Source: Mycobacterium ahvazicum (GTDB taxonomy: Bacteria > Actinomycetota > Actinomycetes > Mycobacteriales > Mycobacteriaceae). Taken from it: DNA of 64,000 bases. Each line of letters opens with the position of its first letter. Position 1 is the first letter of the stretch. The notes beneath the pieces were generated by a model. It saw only the letters and a list, made by a program, of their open reading frames with translations. It was not told the DNA's origin and made no database searches. Below, in pieces: positions 47,409 to 60,355 of this stretch. A program made the translations under genes and the position numbers. The stretch lies in assembly GCF_900176255.2 (NCBI RefSeq), contig NZ_FXEG02000002.1, positions 1,178,001 to 1,242,000 of the forward strand, read 5' to 3'.

Positions 47409-49286
47409 GTGAGCGCACCCACCAGGTCACAGACACCCAAGTCGCACAATGGAGACGACTGGGCGCCGGACGCCACGGAAAGCACCGAAGACGCCGCAAA
47501 AGTTCCGGCCAAGCAAGCGAAACATGTTGCACCGCAGCAAGTTACCGGTGCTCAGTCGGTAATCCGGTCGTTGGAAGAACTCGACGTCGAGGTCATCTTC
47601 GGCATCCCGGGTGGCGCCGTGCTGCCGGTTTACGACCCGCTGTTCGACTCGAAAAAGCTGCGGCACGTGCTGGTTCGGCACGAGCAGGGTGCCGGTCACG
47701 CGGCAAGTGGCTATGCGCACGCCACCGGAAAGGTCGGCGTCATGATGGCCACGTCGGGTCCCGGTGCCACCAATCTGGTGACCCCGCTGGCGGATGCGCA
47801 GATGGACTCGATCCCCGTCGTCGCCGTCACGGGGCAGGTGGGGCGGTCACTGATCGGGACCGACGCCTTCCAGGAGGCCGACATCTCGGGTATCACAATG
47901 CCGATCACCAAGCACAACTTCCTGGTCCGCTCGGGTGACGAGATTCCGCGGGTGATGGCCGAGGCCTTCCACATCGCCGCTTCGGGGCGTCCGGGAGCGG
48001 TGCTCGTCGACATCCCGAAGGACGTGCTGCAGGGTCAATGCACGTTCAGCTGGCCGCCGAAAATGGATCTGCCCGGTTACAAGCCGAACACCAAGCCGCA
48101 CAGCCGGCAGATCCGCGAAGCCGCCAAGCTGATCGCGCGTGCGCGCAAACCGGTGCTGTACGTCGGCGGCGGCGTGATCCGCGGCGAGGCGACCGAGCAG
48201 CTGCGGGATTTGGCTGAGCTGACCGGGATTCCGGTGGTCACCACGCTGATGGCGCGGGGCGCGTTCCCGGACAGCCACCGGCAGAACCTGGGGATGCCGG
48301 GCATGCACGGCACGGTCGCCGCGGTGGCCGCGCTGCAACGCAGCGATCTGCTGATCGCGCTGGGCACCCGCTTCGACGACCGGGTGACCGGAAAGCTCGA
48401 TTCCTTTGCGCCCGAAGCGAAGGTCATCCACGCCGACATCGACCCGGCCGAGATCGGCAAGAACCGGGTCGCCGACGTGCCGATTGTGGGCGACGTCGAG
48501 AACGTCATCACCGACCTGATCGCGATGCTGCGCCAGTACGAAACCCCGGGCAAGATCGACATGACCGCCTGGTGGGGATATCTGGACGAGGTGCAGTCGA
48601 CCTATCCGCTGAGTTACGGCCCGCAGAGCGACGGCAGCCTGAGCCCGGAATACGTGATCGAGCAGCTCGGCAAGATCGCCGGGCCCGACGCGATCTACGT
48701 GGCCGGCGTGGGGCAGCACCAGATGTGGGCGGCCCAGTTCATCTCTTATGAGAAGCCGCGCACCTGGCTCAACTCCGGCGGCCTGGGCACCATGGGCTTC
48801 GCCATCCCGGCGGCCATGGGCGCCAAGGTCGCTCGTCCCGAGGCCGAGGTCTGGGCGATCGACGGTGACGGGTGCTTCCAGATGACCAACCAGGAGTTGG
48901 CCACCTGCGCGATCGAGGGCGTGCCGATCAAGGTGGCGCTGATCAACAACGGCAACCTGGGCATGGTGCGGCAGTGGCAGAGCCTGTTCTACGAGGAGCG
49001 CTACTCGCAGACCGACCTGGCCACGCACTCTCACCGCATCCCGGACTTCGTCAAGCTGGCCGAGGCGCTGGGTTGTGTCGGAATCCGTTGTGAGCGTGAG
49101 GAAGACGTCGTCGAGGCGATCAAGGCGGCGCGCGCCATCAACGACCGCCCGGTGGTGATCGACTTCATCGTCGGCGCGGATGCACAGGTGTGGCCGATGG
49201 TGGCCGCCGGGACGAGCAATGACGAGATTCAGCACGCCCGCGGAATCCGGCCGCTGTTCGACGACGAAACCGAAGGGCACGCCTGA
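47409..49286 (+). CDS. ilvB: acetolactate synthase large subunit
   Basis: A 625-residue thiamine-diphosphate enzyme. The catalytic Glu is in [16 protein letters not shown], the ThDP/Mg motif is [16 protein letters not shown]...LINN, and an FAD-binding middle domain is present. It condenses pyruvate to acetolactate or with 2-ketobutyrate to acetohydroxybutyrate, the first step of Val, Leu and Ile synthesis. GTG 47409 is preceded by AGAGGACAA. It is the first gene of ilvBNC, controlled by the leader attenuator. Confidence 0.96.
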   Translation: MSAPTRSQTPKSHNGDDWAPDATESTEDAAKVPAKQAKHVAPQQVTGAQSVIRSLEELDVEVIFGIPGGAVLPVYDPLFDSKKLRHVLVRHEQGAGHAASGYAHATGKVGVMMATSGPGATNLVTPLADAQMDSIPVVAVTGQVGRSLIGTDAFQEADISGITMPITKHNFLVRSGDEIPRVMAEAFHIAASGRPGAVLVDIPKDVLQGQCTFSWPPKMDLPGYKPNTKPHSRQIREAAKLIARARKPVLYVGGGVIRGEATEQLRDLAELTGIPVVTTLMARGAFPDSHRQNLGMPGMHGTVAAVAALQRSDLLIALGTRFDDRVTGKLDSFAPEAKVIHADIDPAEIGKNRVADVPIVGDVENVITDLIAMLRQYETPGKIDMTAWWGYLDEVQSTYPLSYGPQSDGSLSPEYVIEQLGKIAGPDAIYVAGVGQHQMWAAQFISYEKPRTWLNSGGLGTMGFAIPAAMGAKVARPEAEVWAIDGDGCFQMTNQELATCAIEGVPIKVALINNGNLGMVRQWQSLFYEERYSQTDLATHSHRIPDFVKLAEALGCVGIRCEREEDVVEAIKAARAINDRPVVIDFIVGADAQVWPMVAAGTSNDEIQHARGIRPLFDDETEGHA

Positions 49287-49287
49287 T

Positions 49288-50851
<1,564 letters not shown>

Positions 50852-50921
50852 CCCTCTTACGCCGAACGCCCGGCTGGCCGGGCGGCCCGCGTCGGGTGCC
50901 CGGCTGGCCCGCGTACAGCTG

Positions 50922-51521
50922 CTACGACTCCAGACGATCGGCGATCGTTACGACGCGGCGGGCCAGATGATCCAGCGCGTTGCCGGTGGCGTCGTCGAAT
51001 GCCTCGATGTTGTCGTGCGTGGTGAGCAGGCTGGCCCCGTAGGGGTTGCCGTCGACGAACTTGCTCGGATCGGTGTAGCCCGGCGGCACCAGGATGCCGC
51101 CGAAGTGCATCAGCGTGAGGTAGAGCGCGACGAGCGTGGTCTCCTGGCCGCCGTGCGCGGTGTTCGAGGACGTGAAGCCCGCGTACACCTTGTCGGCCAG
51201 CTTGCCTTCGGCCCACAGCCCGCCGAGTGAGTCCAGGAAGTTCCGCAGCTGCGACGCCGGAGAACCGAATCGGGTGGGCGAGCCGAAGATCACGGCGTCG
51301 GCCCACACGATGTCGTCGCCGGTGGCCGCGGGCAGGTCCTTGGTGGCGTTGTAGTTCGCCGCCCAGGCGGGGTTCTGCGCGAAGGATTCCGGATCACGCG
51401 TCTCGGCGACGGGACGTACCCGGACTTCCGCGCCGGCGGCCTGCGCCGCCGCGGCGACACGGTTGGCCATCGTGGTGCCGTGGCCGGTGGCCGAGTAGTA
51501 GATGATCGCGAGTTTGGTCAT
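50922..51521 (-). CDS. wrbA: NAD(P)H:quinone oxidoreductase, WrbA type
   Basis: The 199-residue flavodoxin-fold protein has the FMN phosphate loop YYSATGHGTTMANRV and the WrbA signature SPTRFGSPASQLRNFLDSLGGLW. It performs two-electron quinone reduction, protecting from redox cycling. It is convergent with ilvC. Its start overlaps the end of the decayed dehydrogenase gene (ATGA), so the two were once a co-transcribed pair. Confidence 0.92.
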   Translation of the reverse strand: MTKLAIIYYSATGHGTTMANRVAAAAQAAGAEVRVRPVAETRDPESFAQNPAWAANYNATKDLPAATGDDIVWADAVIFGSPTRFGSPASQLRNFLDSLGGLWAEGKLADKVYAGFTSSNTAHGGQETTLVALYLTLMHFGGILVPPGYTDPSKFVDGNPYGASLLTTHDNIEAFDDATGNALDHLARRVVTIADRLES

Positions 51522-52450
51522 GGCGCCAGCCTAGGCATGTCCAACCCGAACTCGCGGCGCAGCAGGCTGCGCGCGGCGTAGTAGCCGGCCATACCGTGCA
51601 CGCCGCCGCCCGGGGGTGTGGCCGCCGAACACAGAACGTCTTGGGAATCGTTGTGGGCTAGGGGTTTAGGCGCGGCGTGGGCCCGGCGATCGCGCCACGC
51701 GGAATTGCCGCCCATTCCCATGTCGCCGCCTTTGCGTAGTGTTCCGGTAGCGCTGCACCGTATATCCGCAGCGGTGCGGTGGGCGCGGTGTCGTAGGCGA
51801 CAACTCCGGGCGACGGCCCGGGCGGCGCGCTGATTTCGATGCCGGTGGCCACCTCAGCGCCGTGTGCGCGCAGGTCGGCGAGCAGCGCGTGGGTGATCAC
51901 CTGGCTGCCGCCCACCGGGATCGGCCAGCCGACCGCATGGCCGAGGGTCGCCAGCATCAACCCGGCACCGGCCGCCGTCAGGGACGGCATCCGCGAAAGC
52001 ACATGGGCGGCAACGCCGGTGAACAACGCACCGCCGTCCCCTCCGCCCAACCCCCCACGCCGGCGTGCCCTGAGTCCGCATCCGCAGCCCAGGCGCAGCG
52101 CGTCGGACAGCTCGGCGCAGGTGCGCTCGAGGTCGCGGTAGGCGATCGCGGCGGGTCGGCCCGGCCGCGGGGTGCCGTAGGCGGTGTCGCAGACCTCCAG
52201 CCGCCCCCCGCGCGCGGGCAGTTCGAACTGCGCGAAGAACGGCGACGCCAGCGCCCGCGGATGCGCCGCCGAGCAGATGTCGTGTTCGACTCCGGGAAAT
52301 TCTGGGTCGGCCGCGGTGCGCGCACCGCCGCCCCAACGTGGGCTGCGCCTCGACGACCTGCACTTTGAGTCCCGCGCGGGCGGAGATCACGGCCGTCGAA
52401 AGCCCGTTGGGTCCACTGCCGACTGTCGTCACATCGAAGGTGACGTCCAT
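51518..52450 (-). pseudogene. decayed FAD-dependent dehydrogenase (Rv2997-like)
   Basis: The start at 52450 gives DVTFDVTTVGSGPNGLSTAV, a clear FAD loop. Near 52323 the frame shifts; the next frame continues as GGGARTAADPEFPGVEHDIC and reaches GVAAHVLSRMPSLTAAGAGL and GWPIPVGGSQVITHAL without an internal start. That frame jumps from LPEHYAKA to AIAGPTPRLNP, implying a large deletion, and stops. The C-terminus (CSAATPPGGGVHGMAGYYAA) resumes in a third frame. The whole spans about 930 bases, whereas intact phytoene-dehydrogenase-like proteins of this type need about 1,450. A second deletion in the first half is likely. It cannot make a working enzyme. Confidence 0.85.
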
Positions 52451-52491
52451 CGGACAATTACAGCCCAGACCCCGGCCTATAACCTGGTCGG

Positions 52492-54074
52492 GTGAACTTG
52501 CCTGTTGTGTTAATCGCCGACAAACTCGCTCAATCAACTGTCGCCGCCCTGGGCGACCAGGTCGAGGTGCGCTGGGTAGACGGTCCGGACCGGGAGAAGC
52601 TGCTGGCAGCGGTGCCCGAGGCCGACGCGCTGCTGGTGCGCTCCGCGACCACCGTCGACGCCGAGGTACTCGCGGCCGCCCCCAAACTCAAGATCGTCGC
52701 CCGCGCCGGGGTGGGTCTGGACAACGTCGACGTCGACGCGGCCACCGCGCGCGGCGTCCTGGTGGTCAACGCCCCGACGTCGAACATCCACAGCGCCGCC
52801 GAGCACGCTCTGGCGCTGTTGCTGTCGGCGGCCCGGCAGGTCCCCGCGGCCGACGCATCGCTGCGCGAACACACCTGGAAACGGTCGTCGTTCAACGGCA
52901 CGGAGATATTCGGCAAGACCGTCGGGGTGGTGGGGCTGGGCCGGATCGGCCAGCTGGTCGCCCAGCGGATCGCCGCGTTCGGCACCCACATCGTGGCCTA
53001 CGACCCCTACGTGTCGCCGGCCCGCGCGGCGCAGCTCGGCATCGAATTGCTCTCCCTCGACGACCTGCTGGCCCGTGCCGACTTCATCTCGGTGCACCTG
53101 CCCAAGACCGCCGAGACGGCCGGCCTGATCGACAAGGAGGCGCTGGCCAAGACCAAGCCCGGCGTCATCATCGTCAATGCCGCGCGCGGCGGGCTGGTCG
53201 ACGAGGCCGCGCTGGCCGAGGCGATCACCAGCGGGCATGTGCGTGCGGCCGGTCTCGACGTGTACTCCAAGGAGCCGTGCACCGACAGCCCGCTGTTCGA
53301 GCTGTCGCAGGTGGTGGTGACACCGCACCTGGGCGCATCGACGTCCGAGGCGCAGGACCGGGCCGGCACCGACGTCGCCGAGAGCGTGCGGCTGGCGCTG
53401 GCGGGGGAGTTCGTGCCCGACGCGGTCAACGTCGGCGGCGGCGTGGTCAACGAGGAGGTGGCGCCCTGGCTGGACCTGGCGCGCAAACTCGGCGTGCTGG
53501 CCGCGGCACTGACCGATGGCCTGCCCGCGTCGCTGTCGGTCCAGGTGCGCGGCGAGTTGGCGTCCGAAGACGTTGAGGTGCTGAAGCTTTCGGCCCTGCG
53601 CGGTCTGTTCTCGGCGATCATCGAGGATCCGGTCACCTTCGTCAACGCGCCGGCGTTGGCGGCCGAGCGCGGCGTGACCGCCGAAATCAGCACGGCCACC
53701 GAGAGTCCCAACCATCGCAGCGTCCTGGACGTGCGTGCCGTCGCCCACGACGGCTCGAGCGTCAACGTCGCGGGCACGCTGTCGGGTCCGCAGTTGGTCG
53801 AGAAGGTCGTCCAGATCAACGGCCGCAACTTCGACCTGCGGGCGCAGGGCAAGAACCTGGTGATCAACTACATCGACCAGCCCGGAGCGCTGGGCAAGAT
53901 CGGCACCCTGCTGGGGGCGGCGAGGGTCAATATCCAGGCCGCACAGCTCTCCGAGGACGCCGAGGGTCCGAGCGCGACGATCCTGCTGCGGCTCGACCAG
54001 GACGTGCCCGCCGACGTGCGCTCGGCGATCTCGCAGGCGGTCGGCGCCAACAAACTGGAAGTTGTTGACCTGTC

Positions 54075-54078
<4 letters not shown>
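52492..54078 (+). CDS. serA: D-3-phosphoglycerate dehydrogenase
   Basis: The 528-residue type I PGDH has an NAD-binding loop [20 protein letters not shown], active-site Arg/Glu/His segments ([21 protein letters not shown]), an intervening allosteric-substrate-binding domain and a C-terminal ACT domain ([20 protein letters not shown]) that binds serine. It starts serine synthesis from 3-phosphoglycerate. GTG 52492; leuB overlaps its stop. Confidence 0.96.
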
Positions 54079-55085
<1,007 letters not shown>

Positions 55086-56369
55086 CTGCGCTGGAATCCA
55101 AGCCCGGCGGCAACAGCTTGGCCGGCACCAATGGTATTGCCGCCAAAGGGAACAACCCACACAACGCCCAGGCCGTCGGATATTTGGCCGCGTCGATCAG
55201 CACACCGAACAGCGGGGCTCCCGCGGCCGCGAACAGCCGCTGGGTGGTGTTCTGGGTTCCCAGTGCGCGTCCGCTCCAGAACTGCCCGGCGAATTCGGTG
55301 ATCGCGGTTGCCTCCAATCCGTTGTCGAGCACCGCGATCACCGAGACGACGATCATCACCGGCACTTCGAAACCCCAGTCGCCGTCGTCGGCGAGCGTGA
55401 GCAGCAACAAGCTCAGCGTCGCGGCGACGGCGATGATGCGCACCGGGCGCATCCGGGAGCCCACCCGGTCCGACCACCGGCCGACCTCGACACGGCCCAG
55501 CGCGCCAAGGGCCTGCGAGAGGGTAACCACACCGCCGGCTTCGGCGACGGTCCAGCCATGGTGCCTCATCAACCACACCAGCATGAACGTCACGGTCACG
55601 GTCTGCGGCATCATCAGCAGACCCGCCACCGCGTGAATTCGCCACAGCGTCAGCGACTTCCGGTAAGGGCTGGCCAATTCCTGCGCAGTGGCCACTTTAC
55701 GGTGTTTGCGCGGCGGGTCGACGATTCCCACGGCGCTGGCCACCGCCGAGAAGGTGCATGCCAGTGCCGGGAACATCAGCCCGGCGTGCAGTCCCCGTTC
55801 GGCCAGCTCGGGCATTACCAATGCGCCCAGGGCGATTCCCAACGGCTGGGCGGTCTGGCGGATGCCCATCGCCAGGCCACGCTGGTGCACCGGGAACCAC
55901 GCCGACACCAGCCGGCCGCCGGCGGCGTTACAACTCGCCGCGGCCATGCCACCCAGGAACAGGTAGGCACCCACCAACACCATCGACTGGGCCGACGCCG
56001 CGGCATAGGCCGCTGCCGCGGTGAGCGCCGAGCCCACGGTCAGCACGACCCGCTCGCCGACGCGGTCGAGCAGGTAGCCCCAACCGATCAGGGTCAGGAC
56101 CATTCCCCAGCTCGGCATCGACGACAGCAGACTGGCTTCGGTCAGCGGAATCCCGCGTTTGGCCTGGAGCGAGGGAATCAAGAACGCGATGCCGTTGATG
56201 AAGAGGAACGAACTCGCCGTCACCCATAGCGAAATGACCATGATGGACCAGCGGGCGCCAGCACTCAGTTGGCCCGTGACTCCCGGGTCCGTGGGCATCC
56301 CTCATCGTGGCACACGCGTCGTCCCGCCCGGCTGCTGTCAGGCTCACGGCCGTCATTAGGCTCAACGAA

Positions 56370-57170
56370 ATGCGCCTAGGTCGAATCGCCAGTCCGGATG
56401 GTGTCTCCTTCGTCAGCATCGAGGGTCCGCTGGAGGATCCCAGCGCGATGACTGCCCGTGAGATCGCCGAGCACCCGTTCGGCACCCCGACGTTCACCGG
56501 CCGCTCGTGGCCGGTGGCCGACGTCCGGCTGCTGGCCCCGATGCTGGCCGGCAAGGTGGTGTGCGTCGGCAAGAACTACACCGACCACATCGCCGAGATG
56601 GCGAACTTCGCAACGGGCCCGGCCGCGGCCGATCCGATCATCTTCCTCAAGCCCAACACCTCCATCATCGGACCGAACGTGCCGATTCGCTTGCCCGCCA
56701 ACGCATCACCTGTGCACTTCGAAGGAGAGTTGGCTGTGGTGATCGGCCGGCCGTGTAAGGACGTGCCCGCCGCCCAGGCCGCCGACAACATCCTGGGGTA
56801 CACGATCGCCAACGACGTGTCGGCGCGCGATCAGCAACAGGCCGACGGCCAGTGGACTCGCGCCAAGGGGCACGACACCTTCTGCCCGGTGGGGCCCTGG
56901 GTCGTCACCGATGTCGACCCGGCCGACCTCGCGTTGCGCACCGAGGTCAACGGCCAAGTCAAGCAGGACAGCCGCACCTCGCTGATGATTCACGACGTCG
57001 GCGCCATCGTCGAATGGATCTCCGCGGTGATGACCCTGCTGCCCGGTGACCTCATCCTCACCGGGACCCCGGCCGGCGTCGGCCCCATCGAGGACGGCGA
57101 CACCGTCGCCATCTCCATCGAGGGGATCGGTACCCTGTCCAATCCCGTGGTCCGAAAGGGAAAGTCGTGA
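56370..57170 (+). CDS. fumarylacetoacetate hydrolase family protein (Rv2993c-like)
   Basis: The 266-residue protein has the FAH fold: [42 protein letters not shown] with metal-binding Glu residues, [14 protein letters not shown] and [14 protein letters not shown]. Related enzymes act as acylpyruvases, decarboxylases or isomerases on C-C bonds in aromatic catabolism. The ATG at 56370 is chosen because the domain begins there. gltX overlaps its stop by GTGA. Confidence 0.88.
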   Translation: MRLGRIASPDGVSFVSIEGPLEDPSAMTAREIAEHPFGTPTFTGRSWPVADVRLLAPMLAGKVVCVGKNYTDHIAEMANFATGPAAADPIIFLKPNTSIIGPNVPIRLPANASPVHFEGELAVVIGRPCKDVPAAQAADNILGYTIANDVSARDQQQADGQWTRAKGHDTFCPVGPWVVTDVDPADLALRTEVNGQVKQDSRTSLMIHDVGAIVEWISAVMTLLPGDLILTGTPAGVGPIEDGDTVAISIEGIGTLSNPVVRKGKS

Positions 57171-58633
57171 CCGCGCCGGGGACTGTCCGGGTTCGGTTCT
57201 GCCCGTCGCCCACCGGCACCCCACACGTCGGGATGGTCCGCACCGCGCTGTTCAACTGGGCCTACGCGCGGCACACGGGCGGCACTTTCGTCTTTCGCAT
57301 CGAGGACACCGACGCCGAGCGGGACAGCGAGGAAAGTTATCTGGCGCTGCTCGACGCGCTGCGTTGGCTCGGGCTGGATTGGGACGAAGGCCCCGAGGTC
57401 GGCGGACCCTATGATCCGTACCGGCAGTCGCAGCGCGGCGACATCTACCGCGAGGTGGTGGACAAGCTGCTCGCGGCGGGTGAGGCCTACCATGCCTTTT
57501 CGACACCGGAAGAGGTCGAGGCTCGCCATATCGCCGCCGGCCGCAATCCCAAACTGGGCTACGACAACTACGACCGCGAGCTGACCGAGGAGCAGCGTGC
57601 GGCGTATCTGGCGGAGGGCCGTAAGCCGGTGGTGCGGCTGCGCATGCCCGACGAAGACCTCGCGTGGGATGACCTGGTGCGCGGCAGGACCACCTTCGCG
57701 GCCGGCTCGGTGCCCGATTTCGCGCTGACCCGCGCCAGCGGAGATCCCTTATATACCTTGGTCAACCCCTGCGACGACGCACTGATGAAGATCACCCACG
57801 TGCTGCGCGGCGAGGACCTGCTGCCGTCGACGCCGCGTCAGATTGCCTTGTACCAGGCGTTGATGCGGATCGGGGTGGCCGAACGGGTCCCGGAATTCGC
57901 GCACCTGCCAACGGTATTGGGGGAGGGCACGAAAAAGCTGTCCAAGCGCGATCCGCAGTCGAATCTGTTCGCCCACCGCGATCGCGGCTTCATCCCCGAG
58001 GGGCTGCTGAATTACCTTGCGCTGCTGGGCTGGGCGATCGCCGACGATCACGACCTGTTCAGCCTCGGCGAAATGGTGGCCGCGTTCGACGTCGTCGACG
58101 TCAACTCCAATCCGGCCCGCTTCGATCAGAAGAAGGCCGACGCGCTCAACGCCGAACATATCCGGATGCTCGACGTGGCCGACTTCACTGGCCGGCTGCG
58201 CGACTACTTCGCCGTGCACGGGTATCGCCTGGAGCTCGACGAAGCGGATTTCGCTTTTGCGGCCGAGCTGGTGCAGACCCGCATCGTGGTGCTCGGTGAC
58301 GCGTGGGACCTGCTGAAGTTCCTCAACGACGACAAATACGCGATCGACCCCAAGGCCGCGGCCAAGGAGCTGGGTCCGGAGGCGGGCGCGGTGCTGGACG
58401 CCGCGCTGACGGCGCTGGACGGCGTGCCGGACTGGAGCGTGGCGGCGATCGAGGAGGCCCTCAAGACCGCGCTGATCGACGGTCTGGCGCTCAAACCGCG
58501 CAAGGCGTTCGGCCCGATCCGGGTCGCCGCGACCGGGACGACGATCAGCCCGCCGCTGTTCGAGTCGCTGCAGCTGCTCGGTCGTGACCGTAGCCTGGAG
58601 CGGCTGGGGGCGGCGCGGCAAGAGGCGGTCTAA
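57167..58633 (+). CDS. gltX: glutamyl-tRNA synthetase
   Basis: A class I synthetase of 488 residues. The HIGH-type motif is [11 protein letters not shown] and the KMSKS-type motif is KLSKRD, followed by an alpha-helical anticodon-binding domain. Mycobacteria are known to lack a separate GlnRS, so this enzyme is expected to charge both tRNA-Glu and tRNA-Gln with glutamate. GTG 57167 overlaps the FAH gene. The two cognate tRNA genes follow directly. Confidence 0.95.
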   Translation: MTAPGTVRVRFCPSPTGTPHVGMVRTALFNWAYARHTGGTFVFRIEDTDAERDSEESYLALLDALRWLGLDWDEGPEVGGPYDPYRQSQRGDIYREVVDKLLAAGEAYHAFSTPEEVEARHIAAGRNPKLGYDNYDRELTEEQRAAYLAEGRKPVVRLRMPDEDLAWDDLVRGRTTFAAGSVPDFALTRASGDPLYTLVNPCDDALMKITHVLRGEDLLPSTPRQIALYQALMRIGVAERVPEFAHLPTVLGEGTKKLSKRDPQSNLFAHRDRGFIPEGLLNYLALLGWAIADDHDLFSLGEMVAAFDVVDVNSNPARFDQKKADALNAEHIRMLDVADFTGRLRDYFAVHGYRLELDEADFAFAAELVQTRIVVLGDAWDLLKFLNDDKYAIDPKAAAKELGPEAGAVLDAALTALDGVPDWSVAAIEEALKTALIDGLALKPRKAFGPIRVAATGTTISPPLFESLQLLGRDRSLERLGAARQEAV

Positions 58634-58759
58634 ATCTTTGGTAGTCTGCACTGCGGTTTGCAAAGGCCGACAACGGCTGGCGGCGGCGGACTCCCAGGCT
58701 GGCAACAGCCCGTGAAGAAGTACGGGAAAACGCTCTGAACAGCGGTTTTAGGCAGCCAA

Positions 58760-58831
58760 TGGGGTATGGTGTAATTGGCAACACAGCTGATTCTGGTTCA
58801 GCCATTCTAGGTTCGAGTCCTGGTACCCCAG
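58760..58831 (+). tRNA. tRNA-Gln (CUG anticodon)
   Basis: The 72-base cloverleaf has acceptor TGGGGTA pairing with TACCCCA, anticodon stem GCTGA/TCAGC with loop TTCTGGT (anticodon CTG) and a T-loop GGTTCGAGTCC. CCA is not encoded. Confidence 0.95.
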
Positions 58832-58903
58832 CAAAGTCGGTTCACTGCAAGCGATTAGGTGGCCCCCGTCGGGTGAGCTATGCTGGCAGCTCGGATCGGT
58901 TCT

Positions 58904-58976
58904 GGCCCCGTCGTCTAGCGGCCTAGGACGCCGCCCTCTCACGGCGGTAGCGTGGGTTCGAATCCCATCGGGGCTA
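58904..58976 (+). tRNA. tRNA-Glu (CUC anticodon)
   Basis: The 73-base cloverleaf has acceptor GGCCCCG pairing with CGGGGCT (one G-T pair), anticodon stem CCGCC/GGCGG with loop CTCTCAC (anticodon CTC) and T-arm GTGGG/CCCAT around TTCGAAT. It follows tRNA-Gln by 72 bases and is probably co-transcribed with it. Confidence 0.95.
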
Positions 58977-58981
58977 CATAT

Positions 58982-59494
58982 TTATTGGCCGGTCCCCAGC
59001 ACGGCCGGTGCGGTGGAACCACCCACCGGCATCGGCGGCAATCCCAGTTTGCGGTGATCCCACGAGCGCGCACGCCGCGCGACGATGCGCACGCAGACGC
59101 GCTTGTTCATCATCTGCTCGACGAACGGCTTCATCTCGTCGGTGTAGGGGCCGGTGTAGCGCTCCCAGACACTGACGCCGACCCGGTGCGCGACGTCCGG
59201 ATCGTCGACGATCTCGGCCACGCCTTCGAAGGCAACCCCGCGCAGCGTGTCATAGGTGTCACCGTCCTCGATCAGGAAGGTCACCCGGGGGTCGCGGGTC
59301 AGGTTGACCGCTTTCTGAGACTTGGCCTTCGTCTCCAGCCAGATCTCTCCGTCGACGACGGCGTACCACATGGCGGTCAAGTGCGGCTGGCCGTCCGAGC
59401 CAATGGTGGCCATTGTTCCGGTGCGGCTCTTGACGACGAAATCGGCGATCTCATCGTCGGACATGACGATGCTGGCGCGCTGGTTGGTTCCCAT
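58982..59494 (-). CDS. pyridoxamine 5'-phosphate oxidase-like, F420-binding family (Rv2991-like)
   Basis: The 170-residue split-barrel protein has FVVKSRTGTMATIGSDGQPHLTAMWYAV and KSQKAVNLTRDPRVTFLIED, the pattern of the Rv1155/Rv2991 group of F420- or FMN-binding flavin-type oxidoreductases. It starts at ATG 59494 and ends five bases after the tRNA-Glu gene, convergent to it. The substrate is unknown. Confidence 0.85.
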   Translation of the reverse strand: MGTNQRASIVMSDDEIADFVVKSRTGTMATIGSDGQPHLTAMWYAVVDGEIWLETKAKSQKAVNLTRDPRVTFLIEDGDTYDTLRGVAFEGVAEIVDDPDVAHRVGVSVWERYTGPYTDEMKPFVEQMMNKRVCVRIVARRARSWDHRKLGLPPMPVGGSTAPAVLGTGQ

Positions 59495-59522
59495 CGCGTC
59501 AGTCTGTCAGCGGCGGATTTTG

Positions 59523-59574
59523 AGTGTGCGCTCAGGGCGTCCTGGACGCACACTGACCGTCCTGGACGCACACT
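59523..59574. repeat. 17-bp direct repeats with inverted CGCACACT motif
   Basis: CGTCCTGGACGCACACT occurs at 59538-59554 and again at 59558-59574. AGTGTGCG at 59523-59530 is the inverse of the CGCACACT in each copy, so one or two alternative hairpins can form. The array overlaps the end of the IclR gene and precedes the PPOX gene in the same direction, a possible terminator or processing site. Confidence 0.8.
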
Positions 59575-60274
59575 AGAGACGGCGAGCCATGGCGTCGGCG
59601 GCCGACAGCAGGTCGGCCGCCCAGCGCGCGCCCGGGCGCCGGCCGATGCGGTCGATGGGGCCCGATACCGAGATGGCGGCGACGACCACGCCGCGACCGT
59701 CGCGCACCGGCGCCGAGACGCTCGCGACCCCCGGTTCGCGCTCGGCAACGCTTTGCGCCCAACCGCGCCGGCGTACTTCGGCCAGCGTCCGGTCGGTGAA
59801 CTTCGCCGTCGCCAGCACCGCTTTCTGAGTAGCGACATCGCTGTGTGCCAGCAGCACTTTGGCTCCCGAGCCCGCCGTCATCGGCAACCGCGCGCCGACC
59901 GGAACCGTATCCCGAAGGCCCGCAGACGGTTCCAGGGCGGCCACGCAAACCCGCGATGTGCCCTCACGCCGATACAGCTGCACGCTTTCGCCGGTGGTCT
60001 CGCGCAATTGGGGGAGTACCGCGGCACCGGCCGCCAGCAACGGATCGTTGACGTGCGCGGCCAGTTCGCTCAGCGCGGGACCCAGTTGCCAACGACCTTC
60101 GTCGTCACGGGCCAGCAGGCGATGTACCTCCAGCGCGGCCGCCAGCCGGTAGGTGGTGGCCCGCGGAAACCCGGTTCGCTCGCACAGTTCGGCTAACCCG
60201 CAGGAAGATTCCGCGACGGTATGCAGCACATCCACGGCTTTATCCAGGACGCCGATGCCGCTATGCTGTCTCAT
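59573..60274 (-). CDS. IclR-family regulator divergent from leuCD (Rv2989-like)
   Basis: The 233-residue protein has an N-terminal winged helix ([33 protein letters not shown]) and the IclR effector domain ([33 protein letters not shown]). Homologues next to leuCD in actinobacteria (LtbR of Corynebacterium, NdgR of Streptomyces) control leucine and related amino-acid genes. A TCTC-ATA-GAGA element overlaps its own ATG, indicating autoregulation together with leuC. Confidence 0.9.
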   Translation of the reverse strand: MRQHSGIGVLDKAVDVLHTVAESSCGLAELCERTGFPRATTYRLAAALEVHRLLARDDEGRWQLGPALSELAAHVNDPLLAAGAAVLPQLRETTGESVQLYRREGTSRVCVAALEPSAGLRDTVPVGARLPMTAGSGAKVLLAHSDVATQKAVLATAKFTDRTLAEVRRRGWAQSVAEREPGVASVSAPVRDGRGVVVAAISVSGPIDRIGRRPGARWAADLLSAADAMARRL

Positions 60275-60304
60275 AGAGAGATACTAGCGTCTCGCATTCT
60301 GAGA
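60269..60304. promoter_or_regulatory. candidate IclR operators between the regulator and leuC
   Basis: Two short inverted repeats with the same arms lie close together: TCTC-ATA-GAGA at 60269-60279 and TCTC-(7 bases)-GAGA at 60290-60304. The first covers the start codon of the IclR gene; leuC begins at 60356. Shared half-sites in a divergent promoter support binding by the adjacent regulator. Confidence 0.5.
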
Positions 60305-60355
60305 TCACCAGCCCTGTTGGTCATCGAGGCGCAACAAGTGATTGAGGTGACTCCG

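Noticed and set aside
50867..50884. Terminator after ilvC
   Set aside because: CGCCCGGC and GCCGGGCG can pair, but the loop would be only two bases and no T-run follows, so I did not list it as a terminator.
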